NCBI GenBank assembly: GCA_031732755.1
Contig: JAVMKI010000071.1
Location: 12,553 to 76,552 of the forward strand
Direction: 5' to 3'
Length of the DNA stretch: 64,000 nt
Source: Contendibacter sp031732755
Lineage (GTDB): Bacteria; Pseudomonadota; Gammaproteobacteria; Competibacterales; Competibacteraceae
Each line of letters begins with the position of its first letter. Position 1 is the stretch's first letter. Shown piece by piece: positions 57,384-64,000 of this stretch. Under the pieces are notes generated by a model. The model worked only from the letters and a program-made list of their open reading frames with translations, was not told the origin of the DNA and did not search any database. The position numbers and the translations under genes are program-made.

Positions 57384-58424
57384 ATGGCGTCGACCCTGTA
57401 TCTGGTCATCCCCGGTCTGTTGGAAACTGGGCGATCCACGCCCACCAACTCCGCGTTTTTCCAGCCCGCCGCGCCGGCGTTGCGCTGGCTGCTGGCCCGC
57501 GCCGATGCGCGCCCGGTTCCCGCCGCCACGGACGAAGCGCTGTTCCAGTTGTTCGATACGCCGATTTCCGATGGCGTCGACCTGCCGGCGGCGGCGGTCG
57601 CCCGGCTGGCCGAGGGTGGCAATCCCGACAACGGTTGGTGGCTGCGAGCCGATCCGGTGCATTTGCGCCCGGACCTGCATGGCGTTTTTCTGGCCGATGC
57701 CCGGGTGCTGGCCATCGAACCGGTCGAGGCGGCGCTGTTGGCGGCGGCGTTTGATCAGACCTTCGCCTCCGAAGGGTTGCAACTGTATGTTCCTCATCCC
57801 GACCGCTGGTACCTGCGTCTGCCGTCCGACCCTGGCTTGCGCACCTTTCCGCTGCTCGACGCCATCGGTCGGGACATCAACCCGCTGTTGCCCCATGGTC
57901 CGGCGGCGCGGCGCTGGCACGCGCTGCTGACCGAGATTCAGATGCTGTTTCACCATCACCCGGTCAACCGGGCGCGTGAGGAGCGCAACCAACCATTGAT
58001 CAACAGCGTTTGGTTCTGGGGTGGTGGAGCTTGCCCGGCTAACGCCCGCCCGCCCGCCGCTGGCCTGTATGCTAGCGATCTCCTGACCCGTGGTCTGGCG
58101 CGGCTGGCGAATGCCGCGGTGAGCCCGGTTCCCGCGCACGCGGGCGATTGGTTGGACGGCGCGAGCAAGGAGAATAGCCTGGTGGTGTTGGAAACGATGC
58201 GCTACGACCCGGCGGAGGACGATTCGACCACCTGGGCCGATCACCTCGCGGAACTGGAAAAAACCTGGTTTGTGTCTTGCCGCCGGTGGCTACGGACCGG
58301 CCGGCTGGCGACCTTGCATCTTTATCCGGGCAACGGGTGGGTTTACACGCTGACGGGCGCCGCCCGCTGGCGGTTCTGGCGGCGAGCGCGGCCTCCATCG
58401 GCCTATATGGTTCTCCGTCCCTGA
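57384..58424 (+). CDS. RpfE-like protein (often annotated phosphoglycerate mutase)
   Basis: 346 residues of the RpfE/COG4255 family, seen mainly in beta- and gammaproteobacteria: LYLVIPGLLE at the start, WWLRADPVHLRPDL, LPSDPGLRTFPLLDAIGRDINPLLP, EIQMLFHHHPVNRAREER and INSVWFWGGG. Distantly related to the alkaline phosphatase/iPGM superfamily, but metal ligands are not evident and the function is unknown. The family often sits near recJ, which here is three genes downstream. The last 25 residues (ARWRFWRRARPPSAYMVLRP) look like a variable tail. Confidence 0.8.
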   Translation: MASTLYLVIPGLLETGRSTPTNSAFFQPAAPALRWLLARADARPVPAATDEALFQLFDTPISDGVDLPAAAVARLAEGGNPDNGWWLRADPVHLRPDLHGVFLADARVLAIEPVEAALLAAAFDQTFASEGLQLYVPHPDRWYLRLPSDPGLRTFPLLDAIGRDINPLLPHGPAARRWHALLTEIQMLFHHHPVNRAREERNQPLINSVWFWGGGACPANARPPAAGLYASDLLTRGLARLANAAVSPVPAHAGDWLDGASKENSLVVLETMRYDPAEDDSTTWADHLAELEKTWFVSCRRWLRTGRLATLHLYPGNGWVYTLTGAARWRFWRRARPPSAYMVLRP

Positions 58425-58441
58425 TCTTCTGGAGCATCGCC

Positions 58442-59203
58442 GTGTTCAAGGCGCTGTTGCAACTGTTGATGCTGGGGTTTTGCTGCTGCGGATTCGCCGC
58501 GAGCGAGGAACGGCTGCGGATCGCTATCGAGAGTGCCTATCCCCCGTTCGGCTTCACGAACGGACAGGGCCAGTTGGCGGGTTTCAATGTGGACATCGCT
58601 CGGGAGTTGTGTCGTCGCCTTGAAAGAGAATGCGAGATCATCGCCGTGCCCTGGAAGGATCTGCTGCCCGGTTTGGCTGCTGGCCGGTACGAAGTGATCG
58701 TCGCCAGCATGACCAAGACGCCGGAACGCGAGCGAGCGGCGGATTTCACGGACTCCTACTACCGGACCCGCAGCGTGTTCGTCGGTCGTCCCCAGAGCAC
58801 GGTTTCCAGCGTGAATCCGGCAACGGTTCGCGGCAAGGTGCTGGCGACCCAGGACGGCACGGTGTACGCTGATTACCTGCGCCAGCATTACCAGGACGTG
58901 GCGACCCTCAAGTTCACGGACACCATCCCCGACGCCTTTATGGCGCTGACGAGTGGCGCCGCTGAGCTGGTGTTGGTGGATAACCTTTCCGCGTTCGAGT
59001 TCCTGCGCTCCGATGCTGGCCAGGCATTCGATATCATTGGCGAACCCCTGGCGGTCGATGAACTTAGCGGAGTTGCCTATCTGCAAGTTCGCAAGGGTGA
59101 CACGCGCCTCCGGGACAGCCTGAACGCCGCCTTGCGCAGTCTTTGGCTGGATGGCACGCATCACAGGATCAACGCCTGTTACTTCCCCTTCGATATCTAC
59201 TGA
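58442..59203 (+). CDS. Amino-acid-type periplasmic binding protein (family 3)
   Basis: 253 residues from GTG 58442; the hydrophobic signal MFKALLQLLMLGFCCCGFAAS follows directly. Family 3 solute-binding fold as in polar amino acid binding proteins: RLRIAIESAYPPFGFTNGQGQLAGFNVDIARELCRRL, VPWKDLLPGLAAGRYEVIVASMTKTPER, GTVYADYL. No transporter genes are adjacent. A diguanylate cyclase begins 28 bp downstream, so it may act as a soluble sensor for that enzyme (inference). Confidence 0.9.
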   Translation: MFKALLQLLMLGFCCCGFAASEERLRIAIESAYPPFGFTNGQGQLAGFNVDIARELCRRLERECEIIAVPWKDLLPGLAAGRYEVIVASMTKTPERERAADFTDSYYRTRSVFVGRPQSTVSSVNPATVRGKVLATQDGTVYADYLRQHYQDVATLKFTDTIPDAFMALTSGAAELVLVDNLSAFEFLRSDAGQAFDIIGEPLAVDELSGVAYLQVRKGDTRLRDSLNAALRSLWLDGTHHRINACYFPFDIY

Positions 59204-59231
59204 ATTCGGTGGCGACGATGGGGAACCTGGC

Positions 59232-60602
59232 ATGAGTCCCGAGGAGGCGCGTCACCACTCCAGCCGCCGCAAGCCGCGCCTGGTCCCCACACTTCTCCTG
59301 ATCGCGGCCCTGGCCACCGGATTCGGCGGCGTCGCCACGTTTGCATTGCTGAAAGTCCAGTACGACATTCTGCAACAGGCTCATCACACCACGGGCAAAC
59401 TGTTGCCAGAGGTTCAGGCGGAAGTCCGCACTGTCATCAATCTGGGGCGGCTCCAGATGTTTGGCGAGATCATTCGCAATAGCCCTGAACCACGCGAGCG
59501 CCGCGAGGCGTTGCTGGCGGCCCGGATTCTAACGATGGACGCCGCATACGAGCAGGACGCCTCGATCAAGGCGGAAGTGCGGCATGTGTTGGCGATGATC
59601 GAACGCCTGGCGGCGCGCCGCGCCGCGCAAGAGAGCGTCAGCCCACGCGACCCGGCAAAACCGGTTCAGGAAGATCCCGAAGCGAGTCGGGACTGGGCGG
59701 AAGCCCGCGCCCTCCTGGACAATCTGGGCCAGCGCCTGTCCATCGGCGCCGCGGTCGACGTGGCCGAGGGGAGTGCCGCCATCGCCCATCGGGCCAAACA
59801 GGCGATGTGGGTGGCCGTTGGCGTACTTGGTGGCCTGATCCTGCTGTTCGCCGCCACGATCTATTTGGTCCAGCGGGCGGTCATTCGCCCCATCATCCGG
59901 GTGACCCAGGGGCTGGAGTGGGTCAAGACCACGCACAGCAGCGTGCGGTTGCGCCGGGAACGGCTGCGGGAACTGGACGATATCGCCACCGCCGTCGAGG
60001 CATTCGGCGCGGCGCTGGCCCAGATTAGCGAACGCACCGCCGAGCTGGAACGGGAAGTCGCCGAGCGCCAGGCGGCGCAGGCTCAACTGCTGGAACTGGC
60101 CACGACCGATAGCCTGACCGGGCTGCGCAACCGCCGCCATTTCATGGCGACCGCCAGCCAGGAATTCGAGCGCGCCCGTCGCTACCAGACGCCGCTATCG
60201 CTGTTGATGCTGGACGCCGACCATTTCAAATCCATCAATGACCGTTACGGTCACCCCGTCGGAGACGAGGCGTTGAAAACGTTGGCCGAGCATGGCTGGC
60301 GGCAACTGCGCGAAATTGATCTATTCGCTCGACTGGGCGGCGAGGAGTTTGCGATTCTGTTGCCGCAGACCGATTTCATCGCCGCGCGGGCGGTGGCGGA
60401 ACGGTTGCGCCAGACGATTGCGGAACAGCCGGTCGCCACCGGCCAGGAATCGTTTCACTTCACCGTCAGTATCGGTGCAGCCAGTCTTGACGCCCACACC
60501 ATGGATTTGCATGACCTGCTGCGCCACGCCGACGATGCCCTTTACCAGGCCAAGCAGCATGGCCGCAACCGGGTCGAACCGACTCTCGCGTCATCCCGCT
60601 AA
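59232..60602 (+). CDS. Membrane diguanylate cyclase (GGEEF)
   Basis: 456 residues from ATG 59232 (GGGGAA 7 nt upstream). TM1 about 20-42, a periplasmic helical region about 43-195, TM2 about 198-220, a HAMP-like segment and a coiled coil, then a GGDEF domain (about 295-450). The active site is Gly369-Gly-Glu-Glu-Phe373, a competent variant, and the inhibitory I-site Arg360-Glu-Ile-Asp363 lies five residues upstream, so product inhibition is expected. It makes c-di-GMP, which promotes biofilm formation. It follows the binding-protein gene and overlaps the recJ start by one base. Confidence 0.93.
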   Translation: MSPEEARHHSSRRKPRLVPTLLLIAALATGFGGVATFALLKVQYDILQQAHHTTGKLLPEVQAEVRTVINLGRLQMFGEIIRNSPEPRERREALLAARILTMDAAYEQDASIKAEVRHVLAMIERLAARRAAQESVSPRDPAKPVQEDPEASRDWAEARALLDNLGQRLSIGAAVDVAEGSAAIAHRAKQAMWVAVGVLGGLILLFAATIYLVQRAVIRPIIRVTQGLEWVKTTHSSVRLRRERLRELDDIATAVEAFGAALAQISERTAELEREVAERQAAQAQLLELATTDSLTGLRNRRHFMATASQEFERARRYQTPLSLLMLDADHFKSINDRYGHPVGDEALKTLAEHGWRQLREIDLFARLGGEEFAILLPQTDFIAARAVAERLRQTIAEQPVATGQESFHFTVSIGAASLDAHTMDLHDLLRHADDALYQAKQHGRNRVEPTLASSR

Positions 60603-62311
60603 TGTCCACCACGATCATCCGTCGTCCACCATCGCCGCCCGCCGACCTGCCCGTTTCACCGCTGCTGCAACGGATCTACGCTGTCCGTGGCATCCGCGCT
60701 CCGGATGAACTGGACCGGACGCTGCGCGGCCTGACCGCGCCGATGGCGCTCAAGAATATGGCGCGGGCGGTGGATTTGCTCCAGGCCGTTTTTCGTCAGC
60801 GGCAACGCATCACGATCGTCGCCGATCTTGACGCCGACGGGGCGACCAGTTGCGCGCTGGCGGTGCGGGCCTTGCGGGCGCTGGGCGCGGCCGAGGTGAA
60901 TTATGTGGTGCCCAACCGCTTCGTGCATGGCTATGGCCTGACGCCGGAGATCGTCACCGTCGCTGCCCAGCAGCGGCCCGACCTGTTGATTACGGTGGAT
61001 AACGGCATTTCCAGTCACGAGGGAGTGTTGGCGGCCCAAGCGCTCGGCATGAAGGTGCTGATTACCGATCATCATCTGCCGGGGTCTACTTTGCCGGTGG
61101 CCGATGCGCTGGTGAATCCCAACCAGCCGGGCGATGATTTTCCCAGTAAGCATCTGGCCGGGGTTGGGGTGATTTTCCATGTGCTGATGGCGTTGCGGAC
61201 CCAACTGCGGGAAAGCGGCTGGTTTGCCGCGCAAGGCGTGGCCGAACCCAATCTGGCGCAATTTCTCGATCTGGTGGCGCTGGGGACGGTGGCCGACGTG
61301 GTGCCGCTGGACCATGCCAACCGCATTTTGGTGGAGCAGGGCCTGCGGCGCATCCGCACCGGGCATTGCGTGCCAGGGATGATCGCTCTGCTGGAGATTG
61401 CCCAGCGCCCGTTGGCGCGAGTCACCTCGACCGACCTGGCCTTTCAAGTCGGTCCCCGGATCAACGCCGCCGGGCGATTGACCGACATGAGCCTGAGCAT
61501 TGACTGTCTGTTGGCCGATGACTTGGAGCAGGCGCGGCGGCTGGCGCGGCAACTCGATGATCTCAACCGCGAACGCAAGACGATTGAGGCCGACATGCAG
61601 GGCCAGGCGCTGGCGCGGTTGCCTCCCATCGACGGCGACCTGCCGTTTGGGTTATGCCTGTTCGATGCCGACTGGCATCCGGGGGTGATTGGCATCGTCG
61701 CTGGCCGGGTCAAGGAGCAGACGCACCGGCCAGTGATCGCCTTTGCGCCCGATAACGCGGCGGGGCAGTTGCGCGGCTCGGCGCGATCCGTGCCGGGATT
61801 TCACATTCGCGACGCGCTGGCGACCATCGCCGCCCGGCAACCAGGGTTGATGACCCGGTTTGGCGGTCATGCGTTCGCCGCTGGCCTCAGTCTGCCAGCC
61901 GCTCATCTGGCGGCGTTTCAAAGCGCCTTCGACGCCGAGGCGCGGGTGTTTCTGCGGCTGGAGGATCTCAACGGCTGTCTGTGGAGCGACGGCGAACTGG
62001 AGCCAGCGGATTTCTCCCTGGAAACCGCCGAGTCATTGCGGGAGGCCGGTCCATGGGGCCAGGGCTTTCCCGAACCGCTGTTCGACGGCGTGTTCGAGGT
62101 GGCCGCTCACCAGATCATGAAGGGCCATCATCTGAAACTGTGGTTGCGACCGCCCGGTATCGAGCAGCCCGTCGAAGCGGTGGCTTTTCGTCGGGCGGGC
62201 GATTTCACGCCGGGGACGACGCGGCTGCGCGTGGCTTACAAGCTGGACGCTCACGAATGGCGCGGCGCGCGGCGGTTGCAGTTGCGCATCGAGCATCTGG
62301 AACCGGCCTGA
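60602..62311 (+). CDS. recJ: Single-strand-specific exonuclease RecJ
   Basis: 569 residues. DHH phosphoesterase core: ITIVADLDADGATS (motif I), ITVDNGISSHEGV, LITDHHLPG (DHH, near 155), LVALGTVADVVPL, and in the DHHA1 domain WHPGVIGIVAGR and RFGGHAFAAGLSL; a C-terminal OB-type domain (about 460-569). It degrades single-stranded DNA 5' to 3' in RecF-pathway and mismatch repair. The first start residue shares a base with the stop of the cyclase gene. Confidence 0.96.
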   Translation: MSTTIIRRPPSPPADLPVSPLLQRIYAVRGIRAPDELDRTLRGLTAPMALKNMARAVDLLQAVFRQRQRITIVADLDADGATSCALAVRALRALGAAEVNYVVPNRFVHGYGLTPEIVTVAAQQRPDLLITVDNGISSHEGVLAAQALGMKVLITDHHLPGSTLPVADALVNPNQPGDDFPSKHLAGVGVIFHVLMALRTQLRESGWFAAQGVAEPNLAQFLDLVALGTVADVVPLDHANRILVEQGLRRIRTGHCVPGMIALLEIAQRPLARVTSTDLAFQVGPRINAAGRLTDMSLSIDCLLADDLEQARRLARQLDDLNRERKTIEADMQGQALARLPPIDGDLPFGLCLFDADWHPGVIGIVAGRVKEQTHRPVIAFAPDNAAGQLRGSARSVPGFHIRDALATIAARQPGLMTRFGGHAFAAGLSLPAAHLAAFQSAFDAEARVFLRLEDLNGCLWSDGELEPADFSLETAESLREAGPWGQGFPEPLFDGVFEVAAHQIMKGHHLKLWLRPPGIEQPVEAVAFRRAGDFTPGTTRLRVAYKLDAHEWRGARRLQLRIEHLEPA

Positions 62312-62346
62312 TGGCCCGGATTCTGGGGTTGGTCAAGTTTTCGACT

Positions 62347-63147
62347 TCAGTAATGCTGGACCTGAAACAGCGTTGGATCTTTTAACACGACTTCCAGCGC
62401 CGCGCCGACCACGGCCGCCCAGTGGTCGGCGCCCTGTTCATCGGCGATCAAATCCTGGCGAATTTCGATTTCCACATGTGGCAAGCCCGCCGCGCCGCCA
62501 TGGGTGTTCATGGTAAAGCCGACATCGCGCCCGGAGTAGGGTTCGTTGTCGCCCACGCACAACCTGGGATTGGCCCGGAACTGGCCGATCAACGGCTGGG
62601 CCAGTCGGGGATCGCGGTTCCACAGCATGCCAAGATGCCAGGGGCGCTCGAAGCCATTCATGGTGGGGGTAAAGCTGTGAATGGCGATCAGCGCTGGCGC
62701 ATGGCCATGGCCGTGACGCCAGCGGTGGGCCAGCGCCTGGGTAATGGCGTGGTGGTAGGGCCAGAACACCGCGTTCAACCGCGCCTCGGCCAGAACGTCG
62801 TCCACGTCCTGATTGCCGGGAATGACGATGCCGTCGCTGATTTCGGCGATGGAGGTGGGGTCGCCGGGAGAGCGATTGCAATCGATGACTAGCCGCGAGT
62901 AGCCACCCAACACCGCGGGCGCGTCCAACCGCGCCGCCAGCCGGCGGGTTACCCACGCCGCGCCGATGTCCCAAGCGATATGTTGGGCCAGTTCCTCCGG
63001 CCCCAATCCCAGTCGACCGAGCGCGGCGGGAATGGCGTTGCTGGCGTGGTCGCAGACCAACACGACCGGCGCCTGACCCATCGGGTTGAAAAGGGTGAAG
63101 GGAGGCGGATCGCCGGAGCCGAGCAGGTTGAGTACGACGTCGTTCAT
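62347..63147 (-). CDS. N-formylglutamate amidohydrolase-family protein
   Basis: 266 residues of the FGase family: VVLVCDHASNAIPAAL, HIAWDIGAAWVTRRLA, YSRLVIDCNRSPGD, ALIAIHSFTPTMNG, GRDVGFTMNTHGGAAGLPHVEIEIRQDLI. The family removes formate from N-formylglutamate in histidine degradation, but many members, like this one without neighbouring hut genes, have unknown substrates. It is convergent with recJ and a single-gene unit. Confidence 0.9.
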   Translation of the reverse strand: MNDVVLNLLGSGDPPPFTLFNPMGQAPVVLVCDHASNAIPAALGRLGLGPEELAQHIAWDIGAAWVTRRLAARLDAPAVLGGYSRLVIDCNRSPGDPTSIAEISDGIVIPGNQDVDDVLAEARLNAVFWPYHHAITQALAHRWRHGHGHAPALIAIHSFTPTMNGFERPWHLGMLWNRDPRLAQPLIGQFRANPRLCVGDNEPYSGRDVGFTMNTHGGAAGLPHVEIEIRQDLIADEQGADHWAAVVGAALEVVLKDPTLFQVQHY

Positions 63148-63238
63148 GGCAAGCGGTAGGACCTTTTAAATCAACGAGATTTCCGAATATCTTTCTTGAA
63201 GGCTGTTCATAAACGCAGTTCGATGCTTGGTGGCGAGG

Positions 63239-64000
63239 TTAGCCACGGGAAACCAATGAATCCGACGGTGCCTGCACCTGTCGAATGATCTCGGCAATTT
63301 GCCGAGCCTCTGGAAGTTTCAACCGTTGCGCATCTCGCAACGCCAGGTTTAATAACTCCAGCGCCTTTTCGCGGTTTCCCGCCGCGCCGCGCGCCAGATA
63401 ATTGAGTCCGATCTTGGCGCGACAGATGAGAGCCTCCCGCGCCAGCCCCAGCCGCTCGTACACCGGCAGTTCTTCCTCCCGCCAAATCCGCAGCGCCTCG
63501 TCCAGCTCGCCGCGCGCCTGCAACACGTCGGCGATCTTGCCCTGCGTCACCGCCCGCTCCCGCACGTCCCCCAGCCGCTCGTACACCGGCAGTTCTTCCC
63601 CCCGCCGAATCCGCAGCGCCTCGTCCAGCTCACCGCGCGCCTGCAACACGTCGGCGATCTTGCCCTGCGTCACCGCCCGCGACCGCACGTCCCCCAGCCG
63701 CTCGTACACCGGCAGTTGTTCCTCCCGCCGAATCCGCAGCGCCTCGTCCAGCTCACCGCGCGCCTGCAACACGTCGGCGATCTTGCCCTGCGTCACCGCC
63801 CGCGACCGCACGTCCCCCAGCCGCTCGTACACCGGCAGTTCTTCCTCCCGCCGAATCCGCAGCGCCTCGTCCAGCTCACCGCGCGCCTGCAACACGTCGG
63901 CGATCTTGCCCTGCGTCACCGCCCGCGACCGCACGTCCCCCAGCCGCTCGTACACCGGCAGTTGTTCCTCCCGCCGAATCCGCAGCGCCTCGTCCAGCTC
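63239..64000 (-). CDS. Tetratricopeptide-repeat protein (C-terminal part)
   Basis: 253 codons are visible, entering at the right edge in frame and ending with TAA at 63239. The protein consists of 41-residue TPR-like units with VYERLGDVRSRAVTQGKIAD and VLQARGELDEALRIRREEEL. Four near-identical full units, a partial unit at the edge, and a degenerate terminal unit (YERLGLAREALICRAKIGLNYLARG) are followed by a 50-residue cap (EKALELLNLALRDAQRLKLPEARQIAEIIRQVQ). Such scaffolds mediate protein contacts; the N-terminal effector or sensor part lies outside the window. Confidence 0.88.
   Translation of the reverse strand, partial: ELDEALRIRREEQLPVYERLGDVRSRAVTQGKIADVLQARGELDEALRIRREEELPVYERLGDVRSRAVTQGKIADVLQARGELDEALRIRREEQLPVYERLGDVRSRAVTQGKIADVLQARGELDEALRIRRGEELPVYERLGDVRERAVTQGKIADVLQARGELDEALRIWREEELPVYERLGLAREALICRAKIGLNYLARGAAGNREKALELLNLALRDAQRLKLPEARQIAEIIRQVQAPSDSLVSRG
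63455..64000. repeat. 123-bp tandem repeats coding for TPR units
   Basis: The unit repeats at a 123-bp period (41 codons), for example CTCGTACACCGGCAG recurs at 63455 and 63578. Copies differ by only a few substitutions, such as arginine versus glutamine codons and TTCTTCC versus TTGTTCC, pointing to recent duplication or gene conversion. The array runs beyond the window. Confidence 0.92.

Noticed and set aside
63455..64000. Possible CRISPR array
   Set aside because: The 123-bp units are contiguous, have no unique spacers and are in frame within a TPR gene.

Overview
The window is chromosomal DNA of a GC-rich gammaproteobacterium. The gene orders say so: pncC-thpR-recA-recX-alaS-lysC-csrA-tRNA-Ser-tRNA-Arg on one strand, dnaA-dnaN-recF-gyrB beside a DnaA-box-rich origin, and a Pil-Chp type chemosensory operon. 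A tetratricopeptide gene made of near-identical 41-residue units at the right edge, REP-like repeats and the general gene set remind me of the Competibacteraceae (glycogen-accumulating sludge bacteria). That placement is from memory and is tentative.

Layout. 1-5.2 kb: start of an OxyR-like LysR regulator, a NADP isocitrate dehydrogenase carrying an extra C-terminal CBS pair, a small AT-rich insertion (orphan gene plus toxin-antitoxin pair), a PhzF-family protein and a TauE/SafE exporter. 5.4-17.7 kb: aspS, nudB and mprF, then a three-domain cell-envelope polysaccharide protein (GH18-like, NodB deacetylase, GT2), a GH26-like lipoprotein, an AcvB/VirJ-family protein, apaH and folA. 17.8-27.3 kb (minus strand): two tRNAs, csrA, lysC, alaS, recX, recA interrupted by a 362-residue LAGLIDADG intein, thpR, pncC and corA. 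27.4-32.8 kb: mutS, then a decaying stretch with a broken Na+/H+ antiporter, an OpgG-like gene with an in-frame amber codon, an IS630-like transposase tail and a 118-bp inverted-repeat element. 32.8-42.6 kb (minus): Pil-Chp type chemosensory operon with a periplasmic amino-acid-binding protein gene between pilI and pilJ. 42.8-47.8 kb: FmdB zinc ribbon protein, a sugar ABC importer lacking its ATPase, and an FHA-sigma54 activator. 47.9-54.6 kb: gyrB, recF, dnaN, oriC, dnaA. 54.8-64 kb: alaC, hom, an RpfE-like protein, a solute-binding protein paired with a diguanylate cyclase, recJ, an N-formylglutamate amidohydrolase and the TPR repeat gene.

How the genes work together. The window holds the replication-initiation block and much of the recombination and repair core (recA, recX, recF, recJ, mutS). 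It also holds an envelope block in which an aminoacyl-phosphatidylglycerol synthase (MprF) and a likely hydrolase of that lipid (AcvB) flank a putative exopolysaccharide synthesis and modification module. Two separate loci pair a periplasmic binding protein with a signalling output: one in the Pil-Chp operon and one upstream of a GGEEF cyclase. The items most worth following are the RecA intein placed exactly in the DNA-binding L2 loop, the ICDH-CBS fusion, the MprF/polysaccharide/AcvB block and the binding-protein-equipped Pil-Chp operon. I found no CRISPR array, prophage or complete insertion sequence.
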